Translations under genes and position numbers: made by a program
Notes under the pieces: model-generated
Databases searched by the model: none
The model's input: the letters and a program-made list of their open reading frames with translations, nothing else
What the model was told of the DNA's origin: nothing
Part shown: in pieces, positions 16,593 to 25,005 of the stretch
Numbering within the stretch: position 1 is the first letter of the stretch
Layout of the letters: the number at the start of each line of letters is the position of its first letter
NCBI GenBank assembly: GCA_017408825.1
Contig: JAFQTX010000004.1
Location: 1-36,613, forward strand
DNA: 36,613 bases
Origin: Alistipes sp.
GTDB lineage: Bacteria > Bacteroidota > Bacteroidia > Bacteroidales > Rikenellaceae
Reading direction: 5' to 3'

Positions 16593-17305
16593 TACTTAGT
16601 GCGGTTGATAAGGAACTCGATGTTGTCGCCTGGCTGCACCTCATAGGTCTCGATACCCTTCTTGAAGATGCGCATAGGGCGTGAGCCGATAAGCTCGATA
16701 GAGTCGCTTGTGACACGTAGCATACACCCCTCACGAAGTCCCACCACGTAGCGACTACGGTTGGCCTCGATATACTCGTTAATGCGCTGCTCACGAGTCT
16801 CGCCAGCGTGACCCTCGGGATTAGCATCGAGATAGTGAGGGTTGATCTGGAATGGTACAAGGCCGATAGCACGGAACGACTCGGGCTGCACGATAGGCAT
16901 ATCGTTAGTGGTGCAGATTGTTGGGCAAGTGACGTTGCTACCTGCCGACCAGCCTACGTATGGCACACCAGCCTTAACACGGCGATATATCATATCGAGG
17001 AGGTCCTCCTCCTGCATCTTCTTGAGTAGTGCAAAGGTGTTGCCGCCACCAATGACTATAGCCTGAGCGTGGCGTACGAAGTTGCGCTTGTTGAGTGCGT
17101 GGTGAACCGAACGCACCTTGATGCCGATCTCGTCGAATCGCTCCTGCACCTTGCGCTCATACTCGTCGTACGAGAATGTAACAGCAGCATAAGGGATGAA
17201 TACTACCTCTGTGACGCCCTCGAGGGTTTTAGCGATCTCGGCGATTGGGTACTTAAGATATGCCTCGCCGGCATTGGTGGAATTGGAAATTAGTAAAAGG
17301 TTCAT
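16592..17305 (-). CDS. pepE: Peptidase E (alpha-aspartyl dipeptidase, S51)
   Basis: This 237-residue cytoplasmic serine peptidase hydrolyses dipeptides with N-terminal aspartate. The nucleophile is S120 in GWSAGSN, with D135 and H157 at positions that match the Salmonella/E. coli PepE triad numbering, and the length fits the family. The N-terminal strand MNLLLISNST and GGGNTFALL are also typical. It forms a two-gene operon with yraN and is divergent from acpP, with 181 bp between the starts. Confidence 0.94.
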   Translation of the reverse strand: MNLLLISNSTNAGEAYLKYPIAEIAKTLEGVTEVVFIPYAAVTFSYDEYERKVQERFDEIGIKVRSVHHALNKRNFVRHAQAIVIGGGNTFALLKKMQEEDLLDMIYRRVKAGVPYVGWSAGSNVTCPTICTTNDMPIVQPESFRAIGLVPFQINPHYLDANPEGHAGETREQRINEYIEANRSRYVVGLREGCMLRVTSDSIELIGSRPMRIFKKGIETYEVQPGDNIEFLINRTK

Positions 17306-17396
17306 AATTCTCTGGTTATTAAGCGTTTAATAGCGTTTTGTTGAAAGTTGTTAATAATTTTTTTGCGAGATAATGTCAAAGATAATAAAAAAGTGT

Positions 17397-17404
17397 TATT
17401 TTTG
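17397..17404 (+). promoter_or_regulatory. Probable -7 element for acpP
   Basis: TATTTTTG matches TAnnTTTG and lies 82 bp before the acpP ATG. No good TTTG is seen 19-21 bp upstream, so the call is tentative. Confidence 0.45.
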
Positions 17405-17486
17405 CACCGTCTAAGGTGAAAATTTTTAGACAAATTACGGTAGAACAATATTTATAACAATAATGTTTAACTAAAACTTATTTATT

Positions 17487-17720
17487 ATGTCAGAAATTCA
17501 GTCAAAGGTTGTCGAGATTATCGTTGACAAGTTGGGCGTTAAGGAGTCAGAGGTAGTGCCCGAAGCAAGCTTTACAGCACATCTTGGTGCAGACTCTTTG
17601 GATCAGGTAGAGCTCATCATGGAGTTCGAGAAGGCTTTCGACCTTCAGATTCCTGATGGCGATGCTGAGAAGATCCAGACCGTTGGTGACGCTATCAGCT
17701 ACATCGAGTCTCACAAGTAG
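17487..17720 (+). CDS. acpP: Acyl carrier protein
   Basis: A 77-residue acidic acyl carrier protein, the carrier of growing fatty-acyl chains. The phosphopantetheine site is S37 in [10 protein letters not shown]. Length and sequence fit AcpP throughout. It is followed 36 bp later by fabF, as in many bacterial fatty-acid operons. Confidence 0.98.
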   Translation: MSEIQSKVVEIIVDKLGVKESEVVPEASFTAHLGADSLDQVELIMEFEKAFDLQIPDGDAEKIQTVGDAISYIESHK

Positions 17721-17756
17721 TAGACACACTACATATCTTTGCAAGTGAATTGTGCC

Positions 17757-19007
17757 ATGGAGTTGAGGCGTGTTGTTGTTACGGGTATTGGTACGATAAA
17801 CCCATTGGGTCACAACGTAGAGGAGTATTTCCAAAATCTTGAGGCTGGCGTTTCGAGTGCTGCGCCAATAACAAATTTCGATGCGTCGAAGTTTAAGGTG
17901 CGCTTTGCTTGCGAAGTAAAAAATTATGATTGGTCGCGATACTTCGATCGTCGCGAAGTACGTAAGTATGACCGCTTTGCACAGTTTGCTGTGATTGCAG
18001 CTACTGAGGCTGTGGACGACGCTAATCTTGGTGACGATGTAAATCGTCGTCGCTGTGGTGTGGTGTTTAGTTCGGGCGTGGGTGGTATCGAGACCTATTT
18101 CAATGAATGTATGGACTATGCCAAGGGAGGTGAACTCCCTCGGTTTAGTCCATTCTTTGTACCCCGTATGATCGCTGATCTCTCGGCAGGCCATATAGCT
18201 ATGAAGTACGGCTTTATGGGACCTAACTACACCGTGACGTCGGCTTGTGCATCCTCGAACCACGCCATCATCGACGCCCTCAATCTTATCCGTCTGGGCA
18301 AGGCCGATGTGATGATAACGGGTGGCGCTGAAGCTCCAGTGATGCAGGCGGGTGTGGGAGGCTTTAGCTCTATGCAGGCCCTCTCGACACGCAATGATGA
18401 CCCCGAGCATGCCTCACGTCCGTTTGACCGTGACCGTGATGGCTTTGTCATTGGCGAGGGTGCTGGTGCTCTGGTACTTGAGGAGTATGAGCACGCTGTG
18501 AAGCGTGGTGCAAAGATCTATTGCGAGGTTGTCGGCGGCGGTATGTCGGCCGATGCCTACCATATGACAGCCCCACATCCTGAGGGTGAGGGTGCTATAT
18601 TGTCGATGGAGGAGGCACTGTCGGATGCCCAAATGCAACCTTCGGATATCGACTACATAAATGTTCACGGTACATCGACACCTCTTGGCGATATCGCCGA
18701 GCTCAAGGCTTTGGAGGCTGTGTTTGGTCGTGACCTTAAGAGGATCAGTATCTCCTCAACTAAGTCTATGACGGGACACCTGCTTGGTGCTACGGCAGCC
18801 ATCGAGGCCCTTGCCTGCATCATGGCGATTACTCGTGGTGTCATCCCGCCAACTATCAATGTCCAAAATCTCGACCCCGAAATCGACCCTGAGCTTGACT
18901 TGACTCTTGGCGTGGCACGTAGACGTAAGGTGCGTGCGGCGTTGAGTAACACTTTTGGTTTTGGTGGTCACAACTCTACGGTAATCTTCCGTAGTCTTGC
19001 GGAGTAA
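17757..19007 (+). CDS. fabF: 3-oxoacyl-[ACP] synthase II
   Basis: This 416-residue condensing enzyme extends fatty-acyl-ACP chains with malonyl-ACP. The catalytic triad is C164 (TSACASSNHA), H304 (NVHGTSTPLGD) and H341 (KSMTGHLLGA), in line with E. coli FabF. The conserved tail NTFGFGGHNSTVIF is present. I use the ATG at 17757 rather than an upstream TTG, because MELRRVVVTGIG is the normal family start. It lies between acpP and rnc. Confidence 0.97.
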   Translation: MELRRVVVTGIGTINPLGHNVEEYFQNLEAGVSSAAPITNFDASKFKVRFACEVKNYDWSRYFDRREVRKYDRFAQFAVIAATEAVDDANLGDDVNRRRCGVVFSSGVGGIETYFNECMDYAKGGELPRFSPFFVPRMIADLSAGHIAMKYGFMGPNYTVTSACASSNHAIIDALNLIRLGKADVMITGGAEAPVMQAGVGGFSSMQALSTRNDDPEHASRPFDRDRDGFVIGEGAGALVLEEYEHAVKRGAKIYCEVVGGGMSADAYHMTAPHPEGEGAILSMEEALSDAQMQPSDIDYINVHGTSTPLGDIAELKALEAVFGRDLKRISISSTKSMTGHLLGATAAIEALACIMAITRGVIPPTINVQNLDPEIDPELDLTLGVARRRKVRAALSNTFGFGGHNSTVIFRSLAE

Positions 19008-19030
19008 TCGTATAAATCTATCACTCTGCA

Positions 19031-19825
19031 ATGTTTACATTCATAAAGCGTTATCTCCGTCGTAACTATGGCCCCGACAAGAACTTCTTCGTGGCCATCG
19101 ACGATATGTTTGGAATTATCCCCCACAACATAGAACTCTACAAGCTTGCGCTAATCCATAAGTCGGCCTCTGTTGAGCTCGAAGATGGCAGTCATATAAA
19201 CAATGAGCGCCTCGAGTTTTTGGGCGATGCCGTTATCGAGAGCATCACCTCGGACTACCTATTTATCGAGTTCCCCGATCGTGATGAGGGTTTTATGACC
19301 CAGCTACGCTCGAAGATTGTATCACGCCAGTCGCTTAATCGCATAGCCTCAGAGATTGGTCTTGACCGTCACGTCATATCGCACGCTGTGGGTAATATGT
19401 CGCAGAAACATATCTATGGCGATGCCTTCGAGGCGATGATGGGAGCTATCTACCTTGATCAGGGCTATGATGTGGCCAACAGACTACTCATCAACGATAT
19501 ATATGGCCGTTACCTCTCTATCGACGATGTGCTTTGCTCCGAGACAGACTTTAAGAGCCGCCTTATAGAATGGTGTCAGAAGAACCACTACTCTATAGAG
19601 TTCCGCACGGAGCAGGATCACTCTACGTCGTCGGCACATCCGGGCTTTGTCTCTACGGTCTATGTCGATGGTATCGCTGTGGGCTACGGTCTGGGTGATT
19701 CGAAGAAGGCCGCAGAGCAGAGTGCTGCACGCTCGGTATCGCAGTCGCAGACCAACACGCTGGACGATGAGAGCAGTGCTCGCATCCTCGATAAGCTCGA
19801 TCGTATGGCTGTTCGCGAGAGCTAA
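19031..19825 (+). CDS. rnc: Ribonuclease III
   Basis: This 264-residue double-strand-specific RNase processes rRNA and structured RNAs. The signature NERLEFLGDAV gives E59, E62 and D66, with D131 and E134 in GDAFEAMMGA completing the metal site. A C-terminal double-stranded-RNA-binding domain (about 170-240, with GYGLGDSKKAAEQSAA) follows. The order acpP-fabF-rnc is common in bacteria. Confidence 0.97.
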   Translation: MFTFIKRYLRRNYGPDKNFFVAIDDMFGIIPHNIELYKLALIHKSASVELEDGSHINNERLEFLGDAVIESITSDYLFIEFPDRDEGFMTQLRSKIVSRQSLNRIASEIGLDRHVISHAVGNMSQKHIYGDAFEAMMGAIYLDQGYDVANRLLINDIYGRYLSIDDVLCSETDFKSRLIEWCQKNHYSIEFRTEQDHSTSSAHPGFVSTVYVDGIAVGYGLGDSKKAAEQSAARSVSQSQTNTLDDESSARILDKLDRMAVRES

Positions 19826-19894
19826 TCAATAATATCCATAATAGTTTGGCGTGGCAAATATTTGGGCAATCGACAGATATTTGCTCTATGAAAA

Positions 19895-20019
19895 GTCGTA
19901 ACTTTTCCCTATCTCTGGCGTCATAGTGCCCCTCCTACTACAACATCTCTTTACATCGAATGGGTCGCACGTGATAATATGTCGTAACTTTTTCGTATCT
20001 TTGGCGTCATAATGATGCC
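19895..20019 (+). promoter_or_regulatory. Duplicated promoter-containing segment
   Basis: The segment 19895-19930 recurs at 19981-20019, 86 bp later. Both share GTCGTAACTT, then C/GTATCT-T/C-TGGCGTCATA and TGCC. The downstream copy has a perfect -7 box TATCTTTG (19996-20003); the upstream copy reads TATCTCTG and is probably weak or dead. Confidence 0.7.
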
Positions 20020-20050
20020 GTCTATTGTGGCATCCCTCTATATTCACGAT

Positions 20051-21127
20051 ATGATGAAACCTAAAAGATGGGTATCGGCAGGCAAGCTTATAGCGCTCGT
20101 TGGAGTGGGTGCAGTGCTGCTCCTCGTGGCGGTACACTGCTGTGACACTTTGCGTGTAGATGATAGATATGATGTTGATGCATATATATTCTACGAAGAT
20201 CCCACGCTTCGAGATAGTGTTGTCCTCGATGGAGATCCTTGGCTGGCAGACTATATCGTCATATCTAAGGAGTATCAGACACTTACACTCTACGACATTC
20301 ATGGGCGTGCCATACGCCATATCCCTGTGGCCGTGGGTGCTAACTTTGGTGATAAGCAGAGGCCTGGCGACCTAAAGACCCCCGAGGGAGTGTTTACCAT
20401 TGCGAGCATCGACGATGCCTCTTCGTGGGGGCAAGATTCGGGCGGTGTTAATGGCTACATACTGAAGAGCTATGGCAACTGGTTTCTGCGCCTTAATGCT
20501 CCGCCACATTATGGCATTGGTATTCACGCCACGATACGTCCCCATACCATTGGTACACGTGCTACCGAAGGGTGTACGACTATGCATACCGATAGCCTCG
20601 ATAGGCTGCAACCACTGGTTAGGATGGGTATGCGTGTGATTGTCGAGACCTCGTTGCGTGATATGGCGGCAGATGGACGTTGTGCAATCATCTACCGTAA
20701 CTCGATGGATGAGTATACTACCTATAAGACAGACCGTTATTATAGCGATCTGTCGGCCTTGGTGCTGCAAGATACCGTAGACCATAGGGTACAGCGGGGG
20801 GATACCCATCTGTCGTTGGCCGTAAAGTATCAGACCACACGTCGATGCATCGAGGTTCTTAACCCGGGTGTTGATATGAAAAACCTGCACCCTGGTCAAA
20901 TAATTAGGGTTAGGGGTAGTTTTAATATTGTCGTTCGGCGTCAGAGGAGTAGTAGGTTTACTACCGATATTGTGCCTTCAGAGCCGGCATACTACGTAGC
21001 CACCGAGGTAGATACCTTTGGCCGTATTGCTGTTATGCACAATACCACAGCCCAGCGTATCCAGGAGCTTAACCCCGATATCACTCCCGAAGAGCTTGTG
21101 CCAGGTGTGAGGATACGTGTGAGGTAG
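20051..21127 (+). CDS. L,D-transpeptidase (YkuD) with two LysM domains
   Basis: A 358-residue envelope protein: a transmembrane or signal segment (about 11-28), a YkuD-type L,D-transpeptidase domain (about 65-200) and two C-terminal LysM peptidoglycan-binding modules (about 245-287 and 313-358). YkuD enzymes cross-link peptidoglycan or attach proteins to it. Catalytic H159 (GIGIHATIRPH) and C175 (TEGCTTMH) are present, but the usual S-x-GC-x-R reads T-E-GC-T-T, so the site is altered. A start at 20012 would lie only 8 nt after the -7 box, so I prefer the ATG pair at 20051/20054; the other start remains possible. Confidence 0.85.
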   Translation: MMKPKRWVSAGKLIALVGVGAVLLLVAVHCCDTLRVDDRYDVDAYIFYEDPTLRDSVVLDGDPWLADYIVISKEYQTLTLYDIHGRAIRHIPVAVGANFGDKQRPGDLKTPEGVFTIASIDDASSWGQDSGGVNGYILKSYGNWFLRLNAPPHYGIGIHATIRPHTIGTRATEGCTTMHTDSLDRLQPLVRMGMRVIVETSLRDMAADGRCAIIYRNSMDEYTTYKTDRYYSDLSALVLQDTVDHRVQRGDTHLSLAVKYQTTRRCIEVLNPGVDMKNLHPGQIIRVRGSFNIVVRRQRSSRFTTDIVPSEPAYYVATEVDTFGRIAVMHNTTAQRIQELNPDITPEELVPGVRIRVR

Positions 21128-21148
21128 TGGCTGTGTGGTAAGATATAC

Positions 21149-21181
21149 TTTGGTGCTATAATATTTTTTTTGCTAACTTTA
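21149..21181 (+). promoter_or_regulatory. Probable promoter of the TIR gene
   Basis: TTTG at 21149-21152 and TAACTTTA at 21174-21181 are 21 bp apart, one mismatch from the Bacteroidetes consensus. The gene therefore appears to be transcribed on its own. Confidence 0.55.
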
Positions 21182-21204
21182 CTGAATAAACAACACTACT
21201 AGCT

Positions 21205-22470
21205 ATGAAATACGACATCTTCATAAGTTACTCGCGAAAGGACTTGGATTTTGCAACTAAAGTGTGCGATGTACTTAATCGTTATGCTCGCTACTATTCA
21301 TTTAGGTACTTCTTCGATAAGGAGGAGATTAAGAGTCGTAATGAGTATCTTAAACGTATTAGCAGTGCTATAGATGGGAGTACGTTGATGCTATTTCTTG
21401 CAAGCAAAAATTCGTTTAGTTCAGAATTTTGTAGTAAAGAGCTGAATTTTGCATATAATCATAAAGTCCGCATTCATCAATATCGTATAGATAGCTCTAC
21501 ACCCCCTTATGATATAGAGTTACTGTTGGGTAATTATCAATATCTTGAGGCATCGACAACTCCAATTGAGGCGGTTGTTCAAGAGGTGTTGTCGGATGTT
21601 TTGGACTGTGATATAGCTCCTATTTTAGAGCTCGAGGAGCAGGATCGCAGAAGAAATGAGGTGGAGCGAGTACAATTAGATGCCAAGCAGCAGAAGTTGC
21701 GTGATATTATGGCAGCACTTGAGCAGCGTCGTCGTGCACTCGATGAAGAGATTGCAGCGGGCAAGAAGAGTTCTAATGTGCGTTTTGATAATACGTTAGA
21801 CAAGGTAGAAAGCGACACTCACTCAAGTAAGGGCAGTAATGGCAGTTGGAACCTATTTTGGAGGTGTGTGAAGAAAGCCATTAAGTTTATGCTTATTTTT
21901 ATACTCGTAGTGACTACTCTTGTGTTGGTCGTTTGGTTATTTAGCGACAAATATCGAGATAGAGTAACCTCTGCTCCGTACAAGGTTGGTGACTACTATA
22001 ATGAAAATGGTAAGCAGGGGGTGGTATTTGATGTGTATAATAGTGGATATAATGGCAAAATAGTTAGTCTTGATGAGGAGATACTCAAGTGGTCTACCAT
22101 TACTGATCGTATAGGGGTTGCATCTACCACAGATGGTAGGGCTAATACTGACCAAGTTATGGCCCGATCTAATGCTAACAAGTTCTCAGCATTTGTTTGG
22201 TGTCGGGATCATGGCGAAGATTGGTATTTGCCATCCGTGGAAGAGTTAGAAAATATATTTGAAGAATATTATACAATCAATATAACCCTTGATAAGATAG
22301 AATTTGCCAAGAAACTTCAAATTGATGATGACTTTAAGTATTGGTCATCCAATGAAAGTAGAAATGAGCAATTTAGTGCATTGTTTTTCGCATGCGATGG
22401 TAATAAAAGATATTATGAGAGTGGTGATAAGACCGACCGCCGCAATGTCCGTGCAGTATCAACATTCTAA
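21205..22470 (+). CDS. TIR-domain membrane protein with lectin-like (DUF1566/Lcl) C-terminal domain
   Basis: A 421-residue protein with four parts. Residues 1-135 are a TIR domain (KYDIFISYSRKDLDFA at the start; FYF-type beta strands; SSEFCSKEL with E79 where TIR NAD-hydrolases carry the catalytic glutamate). Residues 145-187 are a charged coiled coil. Residues about 226-247 are a single transmembrane helix preceded by lysines and arginine, which favours a cytosolic N terminus. Residues about 258-421 resemble the DUF1566/Lcl C-type-lectin-like fold (VGDYYNENGKQGVVFDV, WYLPSVEELENIF, YWSSNESRNEQF, RRNVRAVSTF). The gene is visibly more AT-rich than its neighbours and monocistronic, hinting at transfer. 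Bacterial TIR proteins often act in phage defence by consuming NAD; a ligand-triggered role is inferred. Confidence 0.85.
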   Translation: MKYDIFISYSRKDLDFATKVCDVLNRYARYYSFRYFFDKEEIKSRNEYLKRISSAIDGSTLMLFLASKNSFSSEFCSKELNFAYNHKVRIHQYRIDSSTPPYDIELLLGNYQYLEASTTPIEAVVQEVLSDVLDCDIAPILELEEQDRRRNEVERVQLDAKQQKLRDIMAALEQRRRALDEEIAAGKKSSNVRFDNTLDKVESDTHSSKGSNGSWNLFWRCVKKAIKFMLIFILVVTTLVLVVWLFSDKYRDRVTSAPYKVGDYYNENGKQGVVFDVYNSGYNGKIVSLDEEILKWSTITDRIGVASTTDGRANTDQVMARSNANKFSAFVWCRDHGEDWYLPSVEELENIFEEYYTINITLDKIEFAKKLQIDDDFKYWSSNESRNEQFSALFFACDGNKRYYESGDKTDRRNVRAVSTF

Positions 22471-22594
22471 TACTGGTCGAAATAGATATGCTACTTTGAT
22501 GAAACTAAGGAGGTTGAATAAAAAGTCTATTTTGTTGTTATTGTGATACTATCTATAATTTTTTTTCGTAGCTTCGTGTGTTAAATATCCAATA

Positions 22595-23251
22595 ATGAAG
22601 AACGTAACAGATAAAATATTGTCGCGTGGTGCGGCGGCGCTCAGCGACGAGGAGCTTGTGGCTACGGTGGTGGCCGAGGATATGTCGGATGAGCGTGCTC
22701 AGAACTTAGCCCACGAGCTGATGCAGAGTGCCGAAGACTCGCTACAACGCCTTGCCGAGAGTGACCTGTCACGCCTACGTATGGTCGGAGGCTTAGGCCT
22801 GCGTCGTGCTATGCGCCTGAGTGCTGCCATTGAGCTTGGACGTAGGGTTGCAGTTGCCGAGGCCACAACACACGACACTATCGCATCGGATGCCGACGTG
22901 GTGCGCATTATGGAGCCTGTGCTGGGTGCTCTTCAACACGAGGAGTGCTGGGCGTTATACCTCGCATCATCGGGGCGTGTGCTTGAGCGTCAGCGTATTA
23001 GTCAAGGTGGTGTGCAGGCCACGGTGGTAGACAGCAAGCTAATACTTAAGCGTGCCATCGAGCTGCTTGCCTCGCAGATTGTTCTGGTGCATAATCACCC
23101 CTCAGGAAGTGCCGAGCCCAGTCGTCAGGATATGGAGCTCACGGAGCGTATTTCGGAGGCTGCCAAGCTCGTAGATATGCGTCTGCTGGACCACGTGATA
23201 ATAGCTCGTGGTGCACATTATTCGTTTCGGGGACATAATCTCGTGAAATAA
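22595..23251 (+). CDS. radC: RadC-family JAMM-domain protein
   Basis: A 218-residue RadC-like protein. An N-terminal helix-hairpin-helix-like region (about 1-85) is followed by a JAB/MPN metalloprotein domain with E116 and HNHPSGSAEPSRQD (H166, H168, D179), the complete JAMM zinc motif. The biochemical function of RadC is unresolved, despite the DNA-repair name. The spacing to the TIR gene (124 bp) speaks against one operon. Confidence 0.93.
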   Translation: MKNVTDKILSRGAAALSDEELVATVVAEDMSDERAQNLAHELMQSAEDSLQRLAESDLSRLRMVGGLGLRRAMRLSAAIELGRRVAVAEATTHDTIASDADVVRIMEPVLGALQHEECWALYLASSGRVLERQRISQGGVQATVVDSKLILKRAIELLASQIVLVHNHPSGSAEPSRQDMELTERISEAAKLVDMRLLDHVIIARGAHYSFRGHNLVK

Positions 23252-23253
23252 GA

Positions 23254-23282
23254 TTGTGTTTGCTAATTTTTGATTATCTTTG
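23254..23282 (+). promoter_or_regulatory. Promoter of the glyQS operon
   Basis: TTG at 23254-23256 and a perfect -7 box TATCTTTG at 23275-23282, 18 bp apart. The leader to the glyQS ATG (23344) is about 57 nt. I do not see a T-box. Confidence 0.65.
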
Positions 23283-23343
23283 CAGATTGAAATAAACCTG
23301 TGGTTTATGGCGTTGGAAAAATAACAAAAAACGATATACTTTT

Positions 23344-24891
23344 ATGACACAGGAAGAATTGTTCAAGAAACTGATTGCTCACTGCAAGGAGTATGGCTTC
23401 ATATTCCCTTCGAGCGAGATTTACGATGGCCTTGGCGCAGTATACGACTACGGTCAGAATGGTGTGGAGCTTAAGAACAACATCAAGCGATATTGGTGGG
23501 ACTCTATGGTTAAGCTCAACGAGAACATCGTGGGTATCGATGCAGCGATATTCATGCACCCACGTGTTTGGGAGGCCTCGGGCCACGTAGGAGCATTCAA
23601 CGACCCACTCATCGACAACAAGGATTCGAAGAAGCGCTATCGTGCTGATGTGCTTGTTGAGGATTGGCTCGCTAAGCAGGAGGAGAAGATCGCAAAGGAG
23701 GTGGAGAAGGCTCGCAAGCGTTTCAAGGAGAATTTTAATGAGGAGCAGTACCTCGCAACATCGCCACGTGTGCTTGAGATTAAGGCTAAGATGGAGGAGG
23801 TGCACTCTCGCTTTTCTGAGGCCCTTAATGCCAACAACCTTGAGGAGCTTAAGCAGATAATCCTCGACTGCGAGATCGTATGCCCAATATCGGGTACTCG
23901 CAACTGGACAGATGTGCGCCAGTTCAACCTTATGTTCTCGACACAGATGGGCTCTACGGCTGACGGTGCCAACACCGTATACCTCCGTCCAGAGACCGCT
24001 CAGGGCATCTTCGTGAACTACCTTAACGTGCAGAAGACTGGCCGTATGAAGCTGCCTTTCGGTATCGCTCAGATTGGTAAGGCCTTCCGTAACGAGATTG
24101 TTGCACGTCAGTTTATCTTCCGTATGCGAGAGTTCGAGCAGATGGAGATGCAGTTCTTCGTACAGCCAGGCACCGAGATGGAGTGGTGGAATAAGTGGAA
24201 GAATATACGTATGGCTTGGCATCGTGCGCTCGGCTTTGGCGATGATAACTATCGCTTCCACGACCACGACAAGCTCGCACACTACGCTAATGCAGCTACC
24301 GACGTAGAGTATAACTTCCCATTCGGCTTCAAGGAGGTTGAGGGTATCCACTCACGTACCGACTTTGATCTTGGCCGCCATCAGGAGTTCTCGGGCAAGA
24401 AGATCCAGTATTTCGATGCTGAGCGTGGCGAGAGCTATGTGCCATATGTTGTTGAGACCTCTATCGGCGTAGACCGTATGTTCCTTCAGATTATGTCGGC
24501 AGCATACTGCGAGGAGAAGCTCGAGAATGGCGAGGAGCGTGTTGTATTGCGCATCCCTGCAGCCCTCGCTCCTACAAAGGTTGCGGTTATGCCTTTGGTT
24601 AAGAAGGATGGTCTTCCAGAGGTTGCTCGCAAGATTATCGACGAGCTCAAGTACGACTACAATGTAGCGTACGATGAGAAGGACTCTATCGGCAAGCGCT
24701 ACCGCCGTCAGGATGCCGTGGGTACTCCTCTCTGCGTTACCGTAGACCACCAGTCATTGGAGGATGGCACCGTGACAGTGCGTCATCGTGATAGTATGCA
24801 GCAGGAACGCATCAAGATCGAGGCTCTGCGTGCTATGGTCGATGAGGAGGTATCATTCCGCCGCCTCTTCCAGACAATTAAGGAGGCATAG
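23344..24891 (+). CDS. glyQS: Glycyl-tRNA synthetase (dimeric type)
   Basis: This 515-residue class II synthetase charges tRNA-Gly. It is of the single-chain alpha2 type, not the split alpha/beta enzyme. Visible landmarks are GLGAVYDYGQNGVELKNN near the N terminus, the motif 2 segment FRNEIVARQFIFRMREFEQ and the motif 3 segment ETSIGVDRMFL. The C-terminal anticodon-binding domain begins near PTKVAVMPLV. It leads an operon with a 36-residue ORF and ruvX. Confidence 0.97.
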   Translation: MTQEELFKKLIAHCKEYGFIFPSSEIYDGLGAVYDYGQNGVELKNNIKRYWWDSMVKLNENIVGIDAAIFMHPRVWEASGHVGAFNDPLIDNKDSKKRYRADVLVEDWLAKQEEKIAKEVEKARKRFKENFNEEQYLATSPRVLEIKAKMEEVHSRFSEALNANNLEELKQIILDCEIVCPISGTRNWTDVRQFNLMFSTQMGSTADGANTVYLRPETAQGIFVNYLNVQKTGRMKLPFGIAQIGKAFRNEIVARQFIFRMREFEQMEMQFFVQPGTEMEWWNKWKNIRMAWHRALGFGDDNYRFHDHDKLAHYANAATDVEYNFPFGFKEVEGIHSRTDFDLGRHQEFSGKKIQYFDAERGESYVPYVVETSIGVDRMFLQIMSAAYCEEKLENGEERVVLRIPAALAPTKVAVMPLVKKDGLPEVARKIIDELKYDYNVAYDEKDSIGKRYRRQDAVGTPLCVTVDHQSLEDGTVTVRHRDSMQQERIKIEALRAMVDEEVSFRRLFQTIKEA

Positions 24892-24893
24892 CC

Positions 24894-25004
24894 ATGACCC
24901 AGAAGCCTACAACAACACGTAAGTGGGGAGTTATAGTCGCTATATTGGCTGTATGTCTTGGCGTAGGTTATGCCGCCGGCTATCTTATAGGTAGACTATT
25001 GTAG
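24894..25004 (+). CDS. Small membrane protein, 36 residues
   Basis: An unlisted short ORF fits exactly between glyQS and ruvX: ATG at 24894, TAG at 25002-25004, and the ruvX ATG 1 bp later at 25006. A short polar/basic N terminus (MTQKPTTTRKW) is followed by one hydrophobic helix with small-residue spacing (GVGYAAGYLIG). AGGAGG at 24881-24886, 7 nt before the ATG, is an ideal Shine-Dalgarno site, though it also encodes the end of glyQS. The tight packing argues that it is real. Function unknown. Confidence 0.65.
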   Translation: MTQKPTTTRKWGVIVAILAVCLGVGYAAGYLIGRLL

Positions 25005-25005
25005 T

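Noticed and set aside
17739-17756. TTG start extending fabF by six residues
   Set aside because: The next codon group opens the conserved family start MELRRVVVTG at an ATG.
23283-23343. T-box or other riboswitch ahead of glyQS
   Set aside because: Leader is only about 60 nt, without stem I or antiterminator features.
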